Below, piece by piece: positions 24,310 through 32,006 of a stretch of DNA of 64,000 nucleotides. The stretch is taken from contig JAMLHB010000002.1 of NCBI GenBank assembly GCA_023957375.1, forward strand, positions 620,001 through 684,000. The letters are read 5' to 3'. Position 1 is the stretch's first letter; every line of letters starts with the position of its first letter. Below the pieces are notes generated by a model. It was not told where the DNA came from and did not search any database. It saw only the letters and a program-made list of their open reading frames with translations. Origin of the DNA: Flavobacteriales bacterium. Lineage in GTDB: Bacteria > Bacteroidota > Bacteroidia > Flavobacteriales_F > PHOS-HE28. The position numbers were made by a program, and so were the translations under genes.

Positions 24310-24728
24310 AAACGACCATGAGATCCCTCGCTTTCCTGCTGCTGGCGACCACGGTCGGCAGCGCTTCGGCACAGGACGACCACGGCAAGTTCGCTTCCGT
24401 GGACATCCACACCAACGCCGTGTGCAACGATTGCAAGCACCGCATTGAGACGGAAATGCTCTACGCCAAAGGCGTGCAATCCGTAACGGTGGACCTGGAC
24501 AAGGAGATCATCCACGTGGACTACAAGGCCAAGAAAACCGACCCCGCCAAGCTGCGTGAAGCTGTTTCCAAGATCGGCTACTTAGCCGATGGCGTGCAGC
24601 CGGATGCCGCCGCACGCGCCGCGCTGCCCGCCTGTTGCCAAATGACCAAGGAGGAACACAATGCCCCGCCGCCGGCACCGCCGGTTCCTTCCGCTGCACC
24701 GGAAACAGTGCCCGCACCGCAGCATTGA
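24306..24728 (+). CDS. Exported heavy-metal-associated (HMA) domain protein
   Basis: The protein has 140 residues. A signal peptide (RSLAFLLLATTVGSASAQ) is followed by a CopZ-like HMA fold with the metal pair C40-N-D-C43 in AVCNDCKHRIE, strand GVQSVTVDLDKEIIHVDY and end KIGYLADG. A second CC pair (LPACCQM) and a Pro/Ala tail follow. Cytosolic CopZ lacks a signal peptide, so this is a periplasmic or surface metallochaperone. Coupling to the upstream receptor suggests it takes metal from it. The ATG at 24306 gives a 4-bp overlap; an alternative ATG lies at 24318. Confidence 0.87.
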   Translation: MKTTMRSLAFLLLATTVGSASAQDDHGKFASVDIHTNAVCNDCKHRIETEMLYAKGVQSVTVDLDKEIIHVDYKAKKTDPAKLREAVSKIGYLADGVQPDAAARAALPACCQMTKEEHNAPPPAPPVPSAAPETVPAPQH

Positions 24729-24744
24729 TCCATTTCCATGGGCC

Positions 24745-24788
24745 GGATGGACGCGGGTATTTTTCCGCGTCCATCCGCGTCCATTTTT
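24745..24788 (+). terminator. Perfect 12-bp hairpin with T-rich end after the HMA gene
   Basis: GGATGGACGCGG at 24745-24756 pairs perfectly with CCGCGTCCATCC at 24765-24776 across an 8-nt T-rich loop. The right arm is repeated in tandem (CCGCGTCCAT at 24765-24774 and 24775-24784) and is followed by TTTTT. It could terminate the metal operon, although the tandem copy suggests a repeat element. Confidence 0.65.
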
Positions 24789-24833
24789 GTACTTCCCTGT
24801 TCCGAATCTCCAAGCCCGCACCCACTACAGCCC

Positions 24834-25361
24834 ATGGCCTTAGTACGCACCTTGAACGGCTTCACCCCCAGCTTTGGCAAAGACCCCTTCCTCGCCGAAA
24901 CCGCCGTGGTGATCGGTGACGTGGTGATGGGCGACGGCTGCAGCGTGTGGTACAACGCCGTGGTGCGCGGCGATGTGAACTTCATCCGCATCGGCCACCG
25001 GGTGAACATCCAGGACAATGCCACCCTGCACTGCACGTATCAGAAGTGCGGGCTCACCATCGGCGATGACGTGAGCATTGGCCACAACGCCGTGGTGCAT
25101 GGCTGCACCGTGGAAAGCAAGGTGCTCATCGGCATGGGCGCCATTGTGATGGACCAGGCCGTGATCGGCACGGGCAGCGTGATCGCCGCTGGCGCGGTGG
25201 TGACGCAAGGCACCATAGTGCCTCCGGATTCACTCATGGCCGGCGTGCCCGCCAAGCGCATCGGCGCGGTGGGCAAGGCGTTGGCCGAGGGTGAAATTGA
25301 GCGGATCGCGAGGAATTACCAGTTGTATGCAAGCTGGTACGGGGAAGGGCATAGTTCGTAG
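24834..25361 (+). CDS. Gamma-class carbonic anhydrase-like hexapeptide-repeat protein
   Basis: The protein has 175 residues and is a left-handed beta-helix of hexapeptide repeats. The metal-ligand histidines fit H66 (TLHC), H84 and H89 (SIGHNAVVHG), and the family motif VRGDVNFIRIG is present. Its close relatives YrdA/PaaY bind zinc and some have carbonic anhydrase or thioesterase activity. The TAG stop lies in the first units of a heptamer repeat (25352 onward). It converges with murI. Confidence 0.9.
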   Translation: MALVRTLNGFTPSFGKDPFLAETAVVIGDVVMGDGCSVWYNAVVRGDVNFIRIGHRVNIQDNATLHCTYQKCGLTIGDDVSIGHNAVVHGCTVESKVLIGMGAIVMDQAVIGTGSVIAAGAVVTQGTIVPPDSLMAGVPAKRIGAVGKALAEGEIERIARNYQLYASWYGEGHSS

Positions 25362-25438
25362 TTCGTTGGGCACAGTTGCCCGTTTTCAGACCAAGTTGAC
25401 CTTTGCCCTGCGCCCTACGAACTACACCCTGCACCCTA
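25352..25438. repeat. CGTAGTT-type heptamer palindrome between convergent genes
   Basis: The left arm has the units TAGTTCG, TAGTTCG at 25352-25365, then the related TTGGGCA. The right arm around 25407-25438 has inverted units such as GCCCTAC, GAACTAC, ACCCTGC, ACCCTA. The left arm supplies the TAG stop of the carbonic anhydrase gene (25359-25361). The right arm supplies, on the minus strand, the TAG stop of murI (25436-25438). The same family occurs at 61060-61134. Confidence 0.75.
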
Positions 25439-26251
25439 CAATTTCAGCGATCCATCTTCCTGCCACCAGCCTTTTCGCACCGACCCGGCGTCGAGGCCGA
25501 GTTGTTCCAGTACCGGTCCGAATCGTCCGGGTTCACCGCTGGTCCAACATGCCAAACCACCCTGTGCACCGGGCGGTGCGGCCAGCCCGTGCTGGTGCAG
25601 CAACTGGCCCAGCCGCCGCGCGATGGCGGCGGCCGGTTCGATCACACGTACGCCGGGCCCGGCGATTTTTTCGATCAGGGGACGCACCAGGGGATAGTGC
25701 GTGCAGCCCAGCACCAGCGCATCGATGTTGCGTTCCAGCATGGGTTCGATCCAGTTGCGCAGCAGAACTTCCACCTCGGGTTCGTCCAGGTGTCCGGCAT
25801 CGATGTGGGCGGCCAACCCGGGGCAGGCTTGGCGGATCACTTCCACGCCGTGCGCAAACCGCTCCACCACATCGGCCAGGGCCTTGCTTTCCACGGTGGC
25901 GCGGGTGGCCAGCACGCCCACCACGCCGGTGCGCGTATGCTCCACGGCGGGCTTCACGGCGGGCTCCATGCCCACAAAGGGCACGTGCGGGAATTGGGCA
26001 CGCAAGGCATTGAGCGCGGCGCTGCTGGCGGTGTTGCACGCCACCACGATGGAGCGGCATCCCTTTGCCAGCAACGCTTCGGTAATGGCGGTGCTGAAGG
26101 CGATGATCTCCCCGGCGGTGCGTTCGCCGTAGGGCACGTGGGCGTTATCGCCGAAATAGAGCAGGCGCTCCGCGGGGAGCGCCTGCCTGATGGCGGCTGC
26201 TATGGTGAGGCCTCCAATGCCGGAATCGAAGATGCCGATGCGCGGGTCCAT
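25436..26251 (-). CDS. murI: Glutamate racemase
   Basis: The protein has 271 residues. It starts MDPRIGIFDSGIGGLTI, with the catalytic cysteines C72 in VVACNTAS and C183 in VLGCTHYP, and the substrate loop YFGDNAHVPYGER. It makes D-glutamate for peptidoglycan. It is the last gene of the envelope cluster porG-uppS-bamA-ompH-ompH-murI, 16 bp after the second ompH gene. Its stop codon lies in the heptamer repeat shared with the convergent neighbour. Confidence 0.96.
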   Translation of the reverse strand: MDPRIGIFDSGIGGLTIAAAIRQALPAERLLYFGDNAHVPYGERTAGEIIAFSTAITEALLAKGCRSIVVACNTASSAALNALRAQFPHVPFVGMEPAVKPAVEHTRTGVVGVLATRATVESKALADVVERFAHGVEVIRQACPGLAAHIDAGHLDEPEVEVLLRNWIEPMLERNIDALVLGCTHYPLVRPLIEKIAGPGVRVIEPAAAIARRLGQLLHQHGLAAPPGAQGGLACWTSGEPGRFGPVLEQLGLDAGSVRKGWWQEDGSLKL

Positions 26252-26267
26252 GCCCTGGCGCGGCCGA

Positions 26268-26777
26268 TCAGGGGATCTGCAACTTGGCCTTCACCTGGGG
26301 CAGCAGGTCCGTGCCCCCGCCCGAATAGAGCACCACGCCGGTGCTGGTGTCGAACACGTAGGTGTAGCCCCCTTCGGCGGCCACATCGGCAATGGCCTTG
26401 TTGGTGCGCTCCACCATGGGCGCCAACAATTCGTTCTCCTGCTTGCTCAGGTCTTCCTTGGCCTTGTCCTGTGCGTCGCTGATGCGCTGTTCGAGCTCCT
26501 GGATCTCGCGCATGGCCACCTGCTGCTCGGTCTTGGTCATGCTTTCGGCACGGGCCTGTGCATCGGTCACCTTGTTCTGGTACTCTTGGCCCATGGCGCG
26601 CAGGCGGTCGTCCAAGGTTTTGGCGAAGTCCTGCATTTTGGTTTCCGCTGCCTTGCGTTCGGGCAGCATCAGCATCAGTGCCTGGCGGTCGATATGGCCG
26701 AGCTTGATGGTGGATTGTGCGCGCATGGTGGATGCGGCCGCCAGGAGCACGCACAGGGTCAGGATGGATTTCCTCAT
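26268..26777 (-). CDS. OmpH/Skp family periplasmic chaperone (second copy)
   Basis: The protein has 169 residues from MRKSILTLC; an ATG at 26795 would add six residues and overlap the upstream gene. Signal peptide ILTLCVLLAAASTMRAQ, then the Skp-type strand IKLGHIDRQALMLMLPE, a long charged coiled coil (about 40-130) and a C-terminal strand with YTYVFDTSTGVVLYSGGGTDL. Skp trimers hold unfolded outer-membrane proteins. Two tandem ompH genes after bamA are typical of Bacteroidota. Confidence 0.93.
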   Translation of the reverse strand: MRKSILTLCVLLAAASTMRAQSTIKLGHIDRQALMLMLPERKAAETKMQDFAKTLDDRLRAMGQEYQNKVTDAQARAESMTKTEQQVAMREIQELEQRISDAQDKAKEDLSKQENELLAPMVERTNKAIADVAAEGGYTYVFDTSTGVVLYSGGGTDLLPQVKAKLQIP

Positions 26778-26791
26778 GATGGTGTACAGGT

Positions 26792-27463
26792 TCACTGCTT
26801 GGGTTTGTTGATGGTGTTGCCGCGGTCCAGGTTGTTGCCGGGCGGGGTGGTCATGCGTTCCTTCTGCATATCGGGTTCCTGGTTGTGTTCCTCTTCGGGT
26901 TCACCCCCCCCGCGCAGGTTGCCTGCATCCTTGCCGTCCTTGTCGGGCCGGATGCCGAGCTTGCGCAGCACGCTGTCGCTCTTGTCGTATTTCTCGCTGG
27001 CGAACAGCACGTTGTTGCCCACCCCGCCGATGTCGAAGATGGCCACGTAGCTGGTGCCGGCCACTTCCTTTACGGCATCGTAGATGCGGTCCTGGATGGG
27101 CTGGATCAGTTCCTGGCGCTTCTTGAAGAGGTCGCCCCCCACGCCAAAGCGACGCTGTTGCAGGTCGCGCGCCTCCTGCTCCTTTTCGTCGATCTCCTGC
27201 TGGCGGCTTTTCTTCATCTCCGCGGTGAGCAGCACGGCCTCGGCATTGAAAGCCTCGCGCAGGCGCTTGATCTGGCCCCACCGGTCGTCGATCTCATCCT
27301 GCCACTTCTTGCTTTGGCGGTCCAGTTCCTGCTGGGCCGCGGCGTAGTCCGGCATTTTTTCCAGGATGTACTTCGTGTCCACGAAGGCGATGCGCTGGGC
27401 CTGGGCGCCCGCCGCGAGCAGCAGCAGGGCCATAAGGAGGGTGCGGGTCAGGAATGGTTTCAT
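26792..27463 (-). CDS. OmpH/Skp family periplasmic chaperone (first copy)
   Basis: The protein has 223 residues. Signal peptide FLTRTLLMALLLLAAGAQAQ, then RIAFVDTKYILEKMPDYAAA, a coiled coil to about residue 120, and the closing strands SYVAIFDIGGVGNNVLFA. It is longer than the second copy by a hydrophilic tail of about 60 residues rich in Gly, Glu, Asn and Lys. It lies 33 bp downstream of bamA and should feed the same assembly machine. Confidence 0.93.
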   Translation of the reverse strand: MKPFLTRTLLMALLLLAAGAQAQRIAFVDTKYILEKMPDYAAAQQELDRQSKKWQDEIDDRWGQIKRLREAFNAEAVLLTAEMKKSRQQEIDEKEQEARDLQQRRFGVGGDLFKKRQELIQPIQDRIYDAVKEVAGTSYVAIFDIGGVGNNVLFASEKYDKSDSVLRKLGIRPDKDGKDAGNLRGGGEPEEEHNQEPDMQKERMTTPPGNNLDRGNTINKPKQ

Positions 27464-27496
27464 GGGCTGGAAGCCGTCGAAATTAGGCGATCGCGC

Positions 27497-30016
27497 TCAG
27501 AGCTCGCCAAGATCTATGCCGATCGTGAAATGGAACTGGCTCTTGGCCATGTTGGGCTTGCCGGGCACATCGTCGAAGCGCCAGCCGTAATCCAGCCCCA
27601 TGGGCCCGAACATGGGCAGAAACAGGCGCAGGCCGATGCCCGCGCTGCGGTATACCTTGAAGGGGTCGTACTGTTCGATGGAGGTCCAGGCATTGGCGGC
27701 TTCGGCAAAGCCCAAGGCGAAGATGGTGGCCTGCGGGTTGAGCGACACGGGGAAGCGCAGCTCGGCGGTGTATTTGTTGACGAAGAAGCTGCCGAAGTTG
27801 GGCGATAGGGAGAGGTCGTCGTATCCGCGCAGGGCGATGATCTCGCGGCCGTCTAGCTGGAAGCCGGTGAGGCCGCTGCCGCCGAGGTAGAAGCGTTCAA
27901 AGGGGGAATCACCCTTGCGCTGGTTGTACCTTCCTATGAAACCGTACCCCACGCGGCCCATCAGCACCAGGTCGTGCCGGCTTTTGTTGCGTGTGAGCTT
28001 GGTGAACCACTGGCTGGTGAACTTCCACTTGTGGAATTCGGCCAGGGCATAGCGCTCGGAGGCGGGCAGCTCGGTATAGTGCACGTCCGGGTTAAAGACG
28101 GAGAAGGGCGGGGTGGCCTTCACGGAAACGGCCGTTTCGGAGCCTTGGGTGATCCAGAAGGGTTCGGCAATGGAGCGGCGCGTAAGGCGCAGTTGCAGGG
28201 CGTACACGTCGCTTGAGCCGTCGGTGAAGGCGAAGAGCGAGTTCCAGTTCTGCAGGGTGTAGCGTTGGAAGCTGCCGGTGAGGTTGAGGAAGAAGTAGTC
28301 GTCTGGCCAGCGCATGCGCTTGCCCAAGCCCACACTGCCGCCCCAGATGCCCAATTCCTGGAACTGGGGATTGTCCGCGGAGACGCCGTTGGTTTGGCGC
28401 GTGTAGTAGCCGCCCAAGCTCAGTGCGTTCGGCTTGCGGCCGCCCAACCAGGGTTCGATGAACGAGGCACTGTAGCTTTGGTAGTAGGAGCCGTTGGTTT
28501 GGGCACGCAGGCTCAGCGTTTGCCCATCACCGGCGGGCAGCGGTGCCCAGGCGTTCCTGGTGAACATCTTGCGCACGCTGAAATTGGTGAACGAGAGGCC
28601 GAGCGATACGAGCACGCGGCCGCCACCGTACCCCCCGCTCAGTTCCAACCGGTCGCTGGGCTTTTCGGCCACCACGTATTCCAGGTCCACCTTGCCGGTG
28701 CGCGGGTCGGGCTTGGGGGTCACGTTCACCTCGGCGGGATCGAAGAAGCCCAGGCTGATGAGCTGCTGCTGGGAACGGATCACCTCGCTGCGGTCGAACA
28801 GGTCACCCGGGCGGGTGCGCAGCTCGCGCCGGATCACGTGGTCGAAGGTCTTGGTGTTGCCGACCACGGTGACGTCGCGCACCCGGTACTGCTTGCCTTC
28901 GCGGATGCGGATCTCCAGGTCGATGCTGTCGCCCTCCACGCGTTCGATGGGCTCGGGATTGAAGCTCAGGTAGCCTTGGTCCATGTACAGCGAGCTGATG
29001 TCCACCCCGCTGGGGTTCATGTACAGGCGGCTGTCCAATTTTTTCTTGTTGTACACGTCGCCGCGCCGGATGCCCAGCAGGCCCACCAGGGTATCGTTGC
29101 TGTACTTGGTGTTGCCGGTGAAGGAGATGTCGCGGAAATAGAAGCGGTTGCCCTCGTCCACGGTGATGTCCAGCGCGATCCTCCGGGGCGAGGCGAAGTA
29201 CAGCGTGTCCTTGGTGATCACGGCGTTGCGGTATCCCTTTTCATTGTACAGGTCGATCAGCCTGTTCTTGTCCGCAGTGTATTCGCTGCGCTGGAACTTG
29301 CTGCTTCCGAAGATGTTGTACCAGCGCTTGCGCTTGGTCTTCTTCAGGGTGCGGCGCAGGCGTGTGTCGGACAGGTTTTCATTGCCGTGGAAGCGGACGT
29401 CCTTGATCTTCACGCGCGGCCCCTTGTCGGCCAGGATCTGCAGGCGCACGCTGTTCTCCAGCGAGGTATCGCGGTTCTCCACGGTGCGCGCGGTGGCCTT
29501 CAGGAACCCCTTCTCCACGAAGTAGCGCGAAACGGTGCGCACGGCATTGGCCTTCACCGCCTCGTTCACCTGCTGGCCGCGCTGCAGGCCGATCTTTTCG
29601 CGGAGCTTGTCCCCTTCGCTGCGCGACACGGTGCCTGCGAAGCCATAGCTGGCCAACTGGGGGTTCTCCTGCACGATGATGTGCAGGAAGATGGTGTTGC
29701 CGCGCAATTCGGCTTCCTCGATGCGCACATCGGTGAAGAGCTTCTGGTCCCAGATGGCGCGGATGGCCTGGCCGATGCGCTCGCCGGGCACGGTGATCTT
29801 GTCGCCCACCTTCAGGCCGCTGAAGAGCTTCACGGCATTGGGGTCGCGGGTGACGCAGCCGCTGACAGTGATGCCGCCGATGGTGAATTCCCGGGGGTAG
29901 CCGTAGTCCACGGCAGGCACGTCGAGCTTTTGGGCCCGGGCGGGCAGCGCCATTGCCAAGCTGCAAAGCAGGACCAACAAGGGTGCCCAGGCCGGGCAGG
30001 GCTTGCGGCAGCACAT
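27497..30016 (-). CDS. bamA: Outer-membrane protein assembly factor BamA
   Basis: The protein has 839 residues. The start at 30016 gives MCCRKPCPAWAPLLVLLCSLAMALPARAQ as signal; the frame extends further upstream within uppS but overlaps real coding sequence there. About five POTRA domains (residues 40-450) include FTIGGITVSG, LYNEKGYRNAVITKD and RGDVYNKKKLDSRL. The barrel has the conserved GGSGLTGFQLDGREIIALRGYDD segment, close to the VRGF-type lid region, and ends IGIDLGEL. Its ATG shares one base with the uppS stop (TGATG), so the two are coupled. Confidence 0.96.
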   Translation of the reverse strand: MCCRKPCPAWAPLLVLLCSLAMALPARAQKLDVPAVDYGYPREFTIGGITVSGCVTRDPNAVKLFSGLKVGDKITVPGERIGQAIRAIWDQKLFTDVRIEEAELRGNTIFLHIIVQENPQLASYGFAGTVSRSEGDKLREKIGLQRGQQVNEAVKANAVRTVSRYFVEKGFLKATARTVENRDTSLENSVRLQILADKGPRVKIKDVRFHGNENLSDTRLRRTLKKTKRKRWYNIFGSSKFQRSEYTADKNRLIDLYNEKGYRNAVITKDTLYFASPRRIALDITVDEGNRFYFRDISFTGNTKYSNDTLVGLLGIRRGDVYNKKKLDSRLYMNPSGVDISSLYMDQGYLSFNPEPIERVEGDSIDLEIRIREGKQYRVRDVTVVGNTKTFDHVIRRELRTRPGDLFDRSEVIRSQQQLISLGFFDPAEVNVTPKPDPRTGKVDLEYVVAEKPSDRLELSGGYGGGRVLVSLGLSFTNFSVRKMFTRNAWAPLPAGDGQTLSLRAQTNGSYYQSYSASFIEPWLGGRKPNALSLGGYYTRQTNGVSADNPQFQELGIWGGSVGLGKRMRWPDDYFFLNLTGSFQRYTLQNWNSLFAFTDGSSDVYALQLRLTRRSIAEPFWITQGSETAVSVKATPPFSVFNPDVHYTELPASERYALAEFHKWKFTSQWFTKLTRNKSRHDLVLMGRVGYGFIGRYNQRKGDSPFERFYLGGSGLTGFQLDGREIIALRGYDDLSLSPNFGSFFVNKYTAELRFPVSLNPQATIFALGFAEAANAWTSIEQYDPFKVYRSAGIGLRLFLPMFGPMGLDYGWRFDDVPGKPNMAKSQFHFTIGIDLGEL

Positions 30017-30789
30017 CAGGAGGGGTTCAACTGTTCGCGGGTAAGCCCGAAGCGGCGTTCGCGGCGCTGGTAGTCCAAGATGGCCTGGAAGAAGTGTTCC
30101 TTGTGGAAATCGGGCCAGAGCACCGGGGTGAACCACAGTTCGGCATAGGCGATCTCCCACAGCAGGAAGTTGCTGACGCGGTGCTCGCCGCTGGTGCGGA
30201 TCAGCAGATCGGGGTCGGGCAGCCCGCGGGTGCTCAGCCGCTGGTCGATCAGCTCCTCGTTCACCGCGTAGGTGTCCAACCGCCCATCGCGGATGTCGGT
30301 GGCGATGCTGCGCACCATGCGCAGGATGTCCCAGCGGGCGCTGTAGCTCAGGGCCAGGGTGAGGGTGATGCGGTCGTTGCCGGCGGTGCGGTCCATGGCC
30401 TTCTTCAGGGCGCTGCGGCAGCCTTGTGGCAGGCTGTCCGTGTCGCCGATGGTGTGCAGGCGCACGCCGTTCCGGTCCAGTTCGTCCACTTCCTTGGCCA
30501 AGGTGCCCACCAGCAGTTCCATCAGGGCATCCACCTCGGCCTTGGGCCTGCTCCAGTTTTCGGTGCTGAAGGCATAGAGGGTGAGGTATTTCACCCCTGC
30601 CTCGGTGGCCGCTTCCAACGTTTCCCGGATGGGCTGCACGCCGTGGAGGTGCCCGGTCACACGTTCCTGGCCGTGCTGTTCGGCCCAGCGCCCGTTGCCG
30701 TCCATGGTGATGGCCACGTGCACGGGCACGCGCGCGGGGTCGATCTGCTTGAGCAATGTCTGCTCGTTGGGTGGGGAGGTCTTTTCCAC
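30016..30789 (-). CDS. uppS: Isoprenyl (undecaprenyl) diphosphate synthase
   Basis: The protein has 257 residues if translation starts at the GTG at 30789; no ATG lies in a suitable place before the catalytic motif MDGNGRWA (29-36, Asp30). Further motifs are LTLYAFSTENWSRP, DLLIRTSGEHRVSNFLLW and the C-terminal LWPDF. It makes the C55 lipid carrier for cell-wall and O-antigen synthesis. It sits between porG and bamA as in other Flavobacteriia. The GTG start is an inference. Confidence 0.94.
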   Translation of the reverse strand: MEKTSPPNEQTLLKQIDPARVPVHVAITMDGNGRWAEQHGQERVTGHLHGVQPIRETLEAATEAGVKYLTLYAFSTENWSRPKAEVDALMELLVGTLAKEVDELDRNGVRLHTIGDTDSLPQGCRSALKKAMDRTAGNDRITLTLALSYSARWDILRMVRSIATDIRDGRLDTYAVNEELIDQRLSTRGLPDPDLLIRTSGEHRVSNFLLWEIAYAELWFTPVLWPDFHKEHFFQAILDYQRRERRFGLTREQLNPS

Positions 30790-30887
30790 GGGGGTGCGAA
30801 GGTCGCTATTCCGGGCGTTCCACCGGTGTTTTTTTCCGATGGGCAGGTTGCCCCCGGCCGAATGGGCGTGGAAAGCACGTGCCGTGC

Positions 30888-31721
30888 TCAATGCTTCCTG
30901 CGGTCCCAAATGGCATCGCATTCGGTAAAGCGCGTCAGCAGCAGTGAAATGGTGAGGCCGGTGTATTGGTACCAGTCGCGGGTTTGGCCGTCGCCGCGGG
31001 CACGCCCGGTGTTGTAGCCGGTGGGGCGCAGCGGGCTGGGGTCGGCCAGCAGGGCCGTGAGCGGGCCGGCCTGCTCCACCAGCATGGCATTGTCGGCGTA
31101 AAGCCCCCCCACGTCGTCGATGTGATCGGTGTAGGTGCGCCGCAGGCCCCATTCCAGCTGCACGTCCACTTTCTTGGTAATGGCCAACTTCAGGCCCACC
31201 CCGAACGGGATACCAACCTGGTTGAGCTTGTAGCCCTCGCCCCCACCGATGGTTTGGCCCTCGGTGCCCAAGGGCTGCAGGTCGTACCAGGTATTGTCCA
31301 GCAGGTTTTGGGGATTGGTGCGGAAATAGGCCAGCCCCGCGAATACGAAGGGCGTCCAGGTACGGCTGTCCTTGGCCAGGCCGCGATACTTGAAGAAGTT
31401 GACCTCCACCAGGGCCGACGCCTCGAACAAGGAGGTGCGGAAGCCCAGCCCGCGCAATTGTTGCAGGGGGTCGTCCGATTCGCTGTCCCACGCCTCCAGC
31501 TTGCCGTACAGCCCCTGCAGGCGGAAGGCATAACGTTCATTGAAATTGTAGCGGTACATGATGCCGCCCGCCAAGTGGGTGTGCTTGGGGTAGTAGCGTG
31601 CGGGGTTGATGTCGCCGATGTAGAACGTGGTGCCCCCGGTGAGGCCCAGCTCGCTCACCTGCGCGGCGGCCGGCAGGGCCAGCAGGGCCAGTAGCGGGAC
31701 GACCAGGCGGAACGGCTTCAT
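30888..31721 (-). CDS. DUF6089 / PorG-like outer-membrane protein of T9SS
   Basis: The protein has 277 residues from MKPFRLVVPLLALLALPAAAQ. The opening SELGLTGGTTFYIGDINPARYY and the later YMYRYN-like, FFKYRG, WTPFVFAGLAYF and KVDVQLEWGLRRTYTDHIDDV segments fit DUF6089 eight-stranded barrels. The family includes PorG, which anchors the PorK/N ring of T9SS. Its place directly before uppS-bamA matches the usual PorG position. Assignment to PorG rather than another DUF6089 member rests on this synteny. Confidence 0.85.
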   Translation of the reverse strand: MKPFRLVVPLLALLALPAAAQVSELGLTGGTTFYIGDINPARYYPKHTHLAGGIMYRYNFNERYAFRLQGLYGKLEAWDSESDDPLQQLRGLGFRTSLFEASALVEVNFFKYRGLAKDSRTWTPFVFAGLAYFRTNPQNLLDNTWYDLQPLGTEGQTIGGGEGYKLNQVGIPFGVGLKLAITKKVDVQLEWGLRRTYTDHIDDVGGLYADNAMLVEQAGPLTALLADPSPLRPTGYNTGRARGDGQTRDWYQYTGLTISLLLTRFTECDAIWDRRKH

Positions 31722-31786
31722 GGGGTTGAACAACGGCGCAGGGTGTTGATCCGTGCACGGCGGGTCGCAAAAATAGGTAGGGCCTC

Positions 31787-31880
31787 CGACCCGTCGGATT
31801 GATGCCAACGTTACCCATAGAAGGGCCGGAGGCCCTATAATGCCCGCTCGCTCGGGAAAAACCCGGGCGAGGACTCGTGG
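31787..31880. repeat. Left copy of the 53-bp flanking repeat, with hairpins
   Basis: The 53-bp copy at 31825-31877 (GCCGGAGGCCCTAT to GGACTCG) recurs at 33582-33634 with about nine differences. It contains a hairpin CTCGCTCGGG-AAAAA-CCCGGGCGAG. Outside it, AGGGCCTCCG (from about 31789) pairs with CGGAGGCCCT in the repeat, making a larger stem. Together these lie between porG and the AT-rich T9SS cargo gene. Confidence 0.75.
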
Positions 31881-32006
31881 TGGACACACGCGAGCGAGTG
31901 CACAAGGGAATACGCGCGGTAGGGATCAGGTGCCCGAACCACGGACGGCCTGCCGTACCTTTCGTCTTCTTTGAAGTAGGCAGCGGTTTCACTCTTGCAA
32001 GTGTCT

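Noticed and set aside
28265..30073. 602-residue open frame on the plus strand opposite bamA
   Set aside because: It lies wholly antisense to bamA, has no domain motif and a composition (Ala, Val, His, Gly, Gln) typical of reverse-strand reading of GC-rich genes.
30790..31491. Long N-terminal extension of the uppS frame
   Set aside because: It lies in another frame over porG and the spacer and has no match to isoprenyl synthases, which begin shortly before the MDGNGRWA motif.
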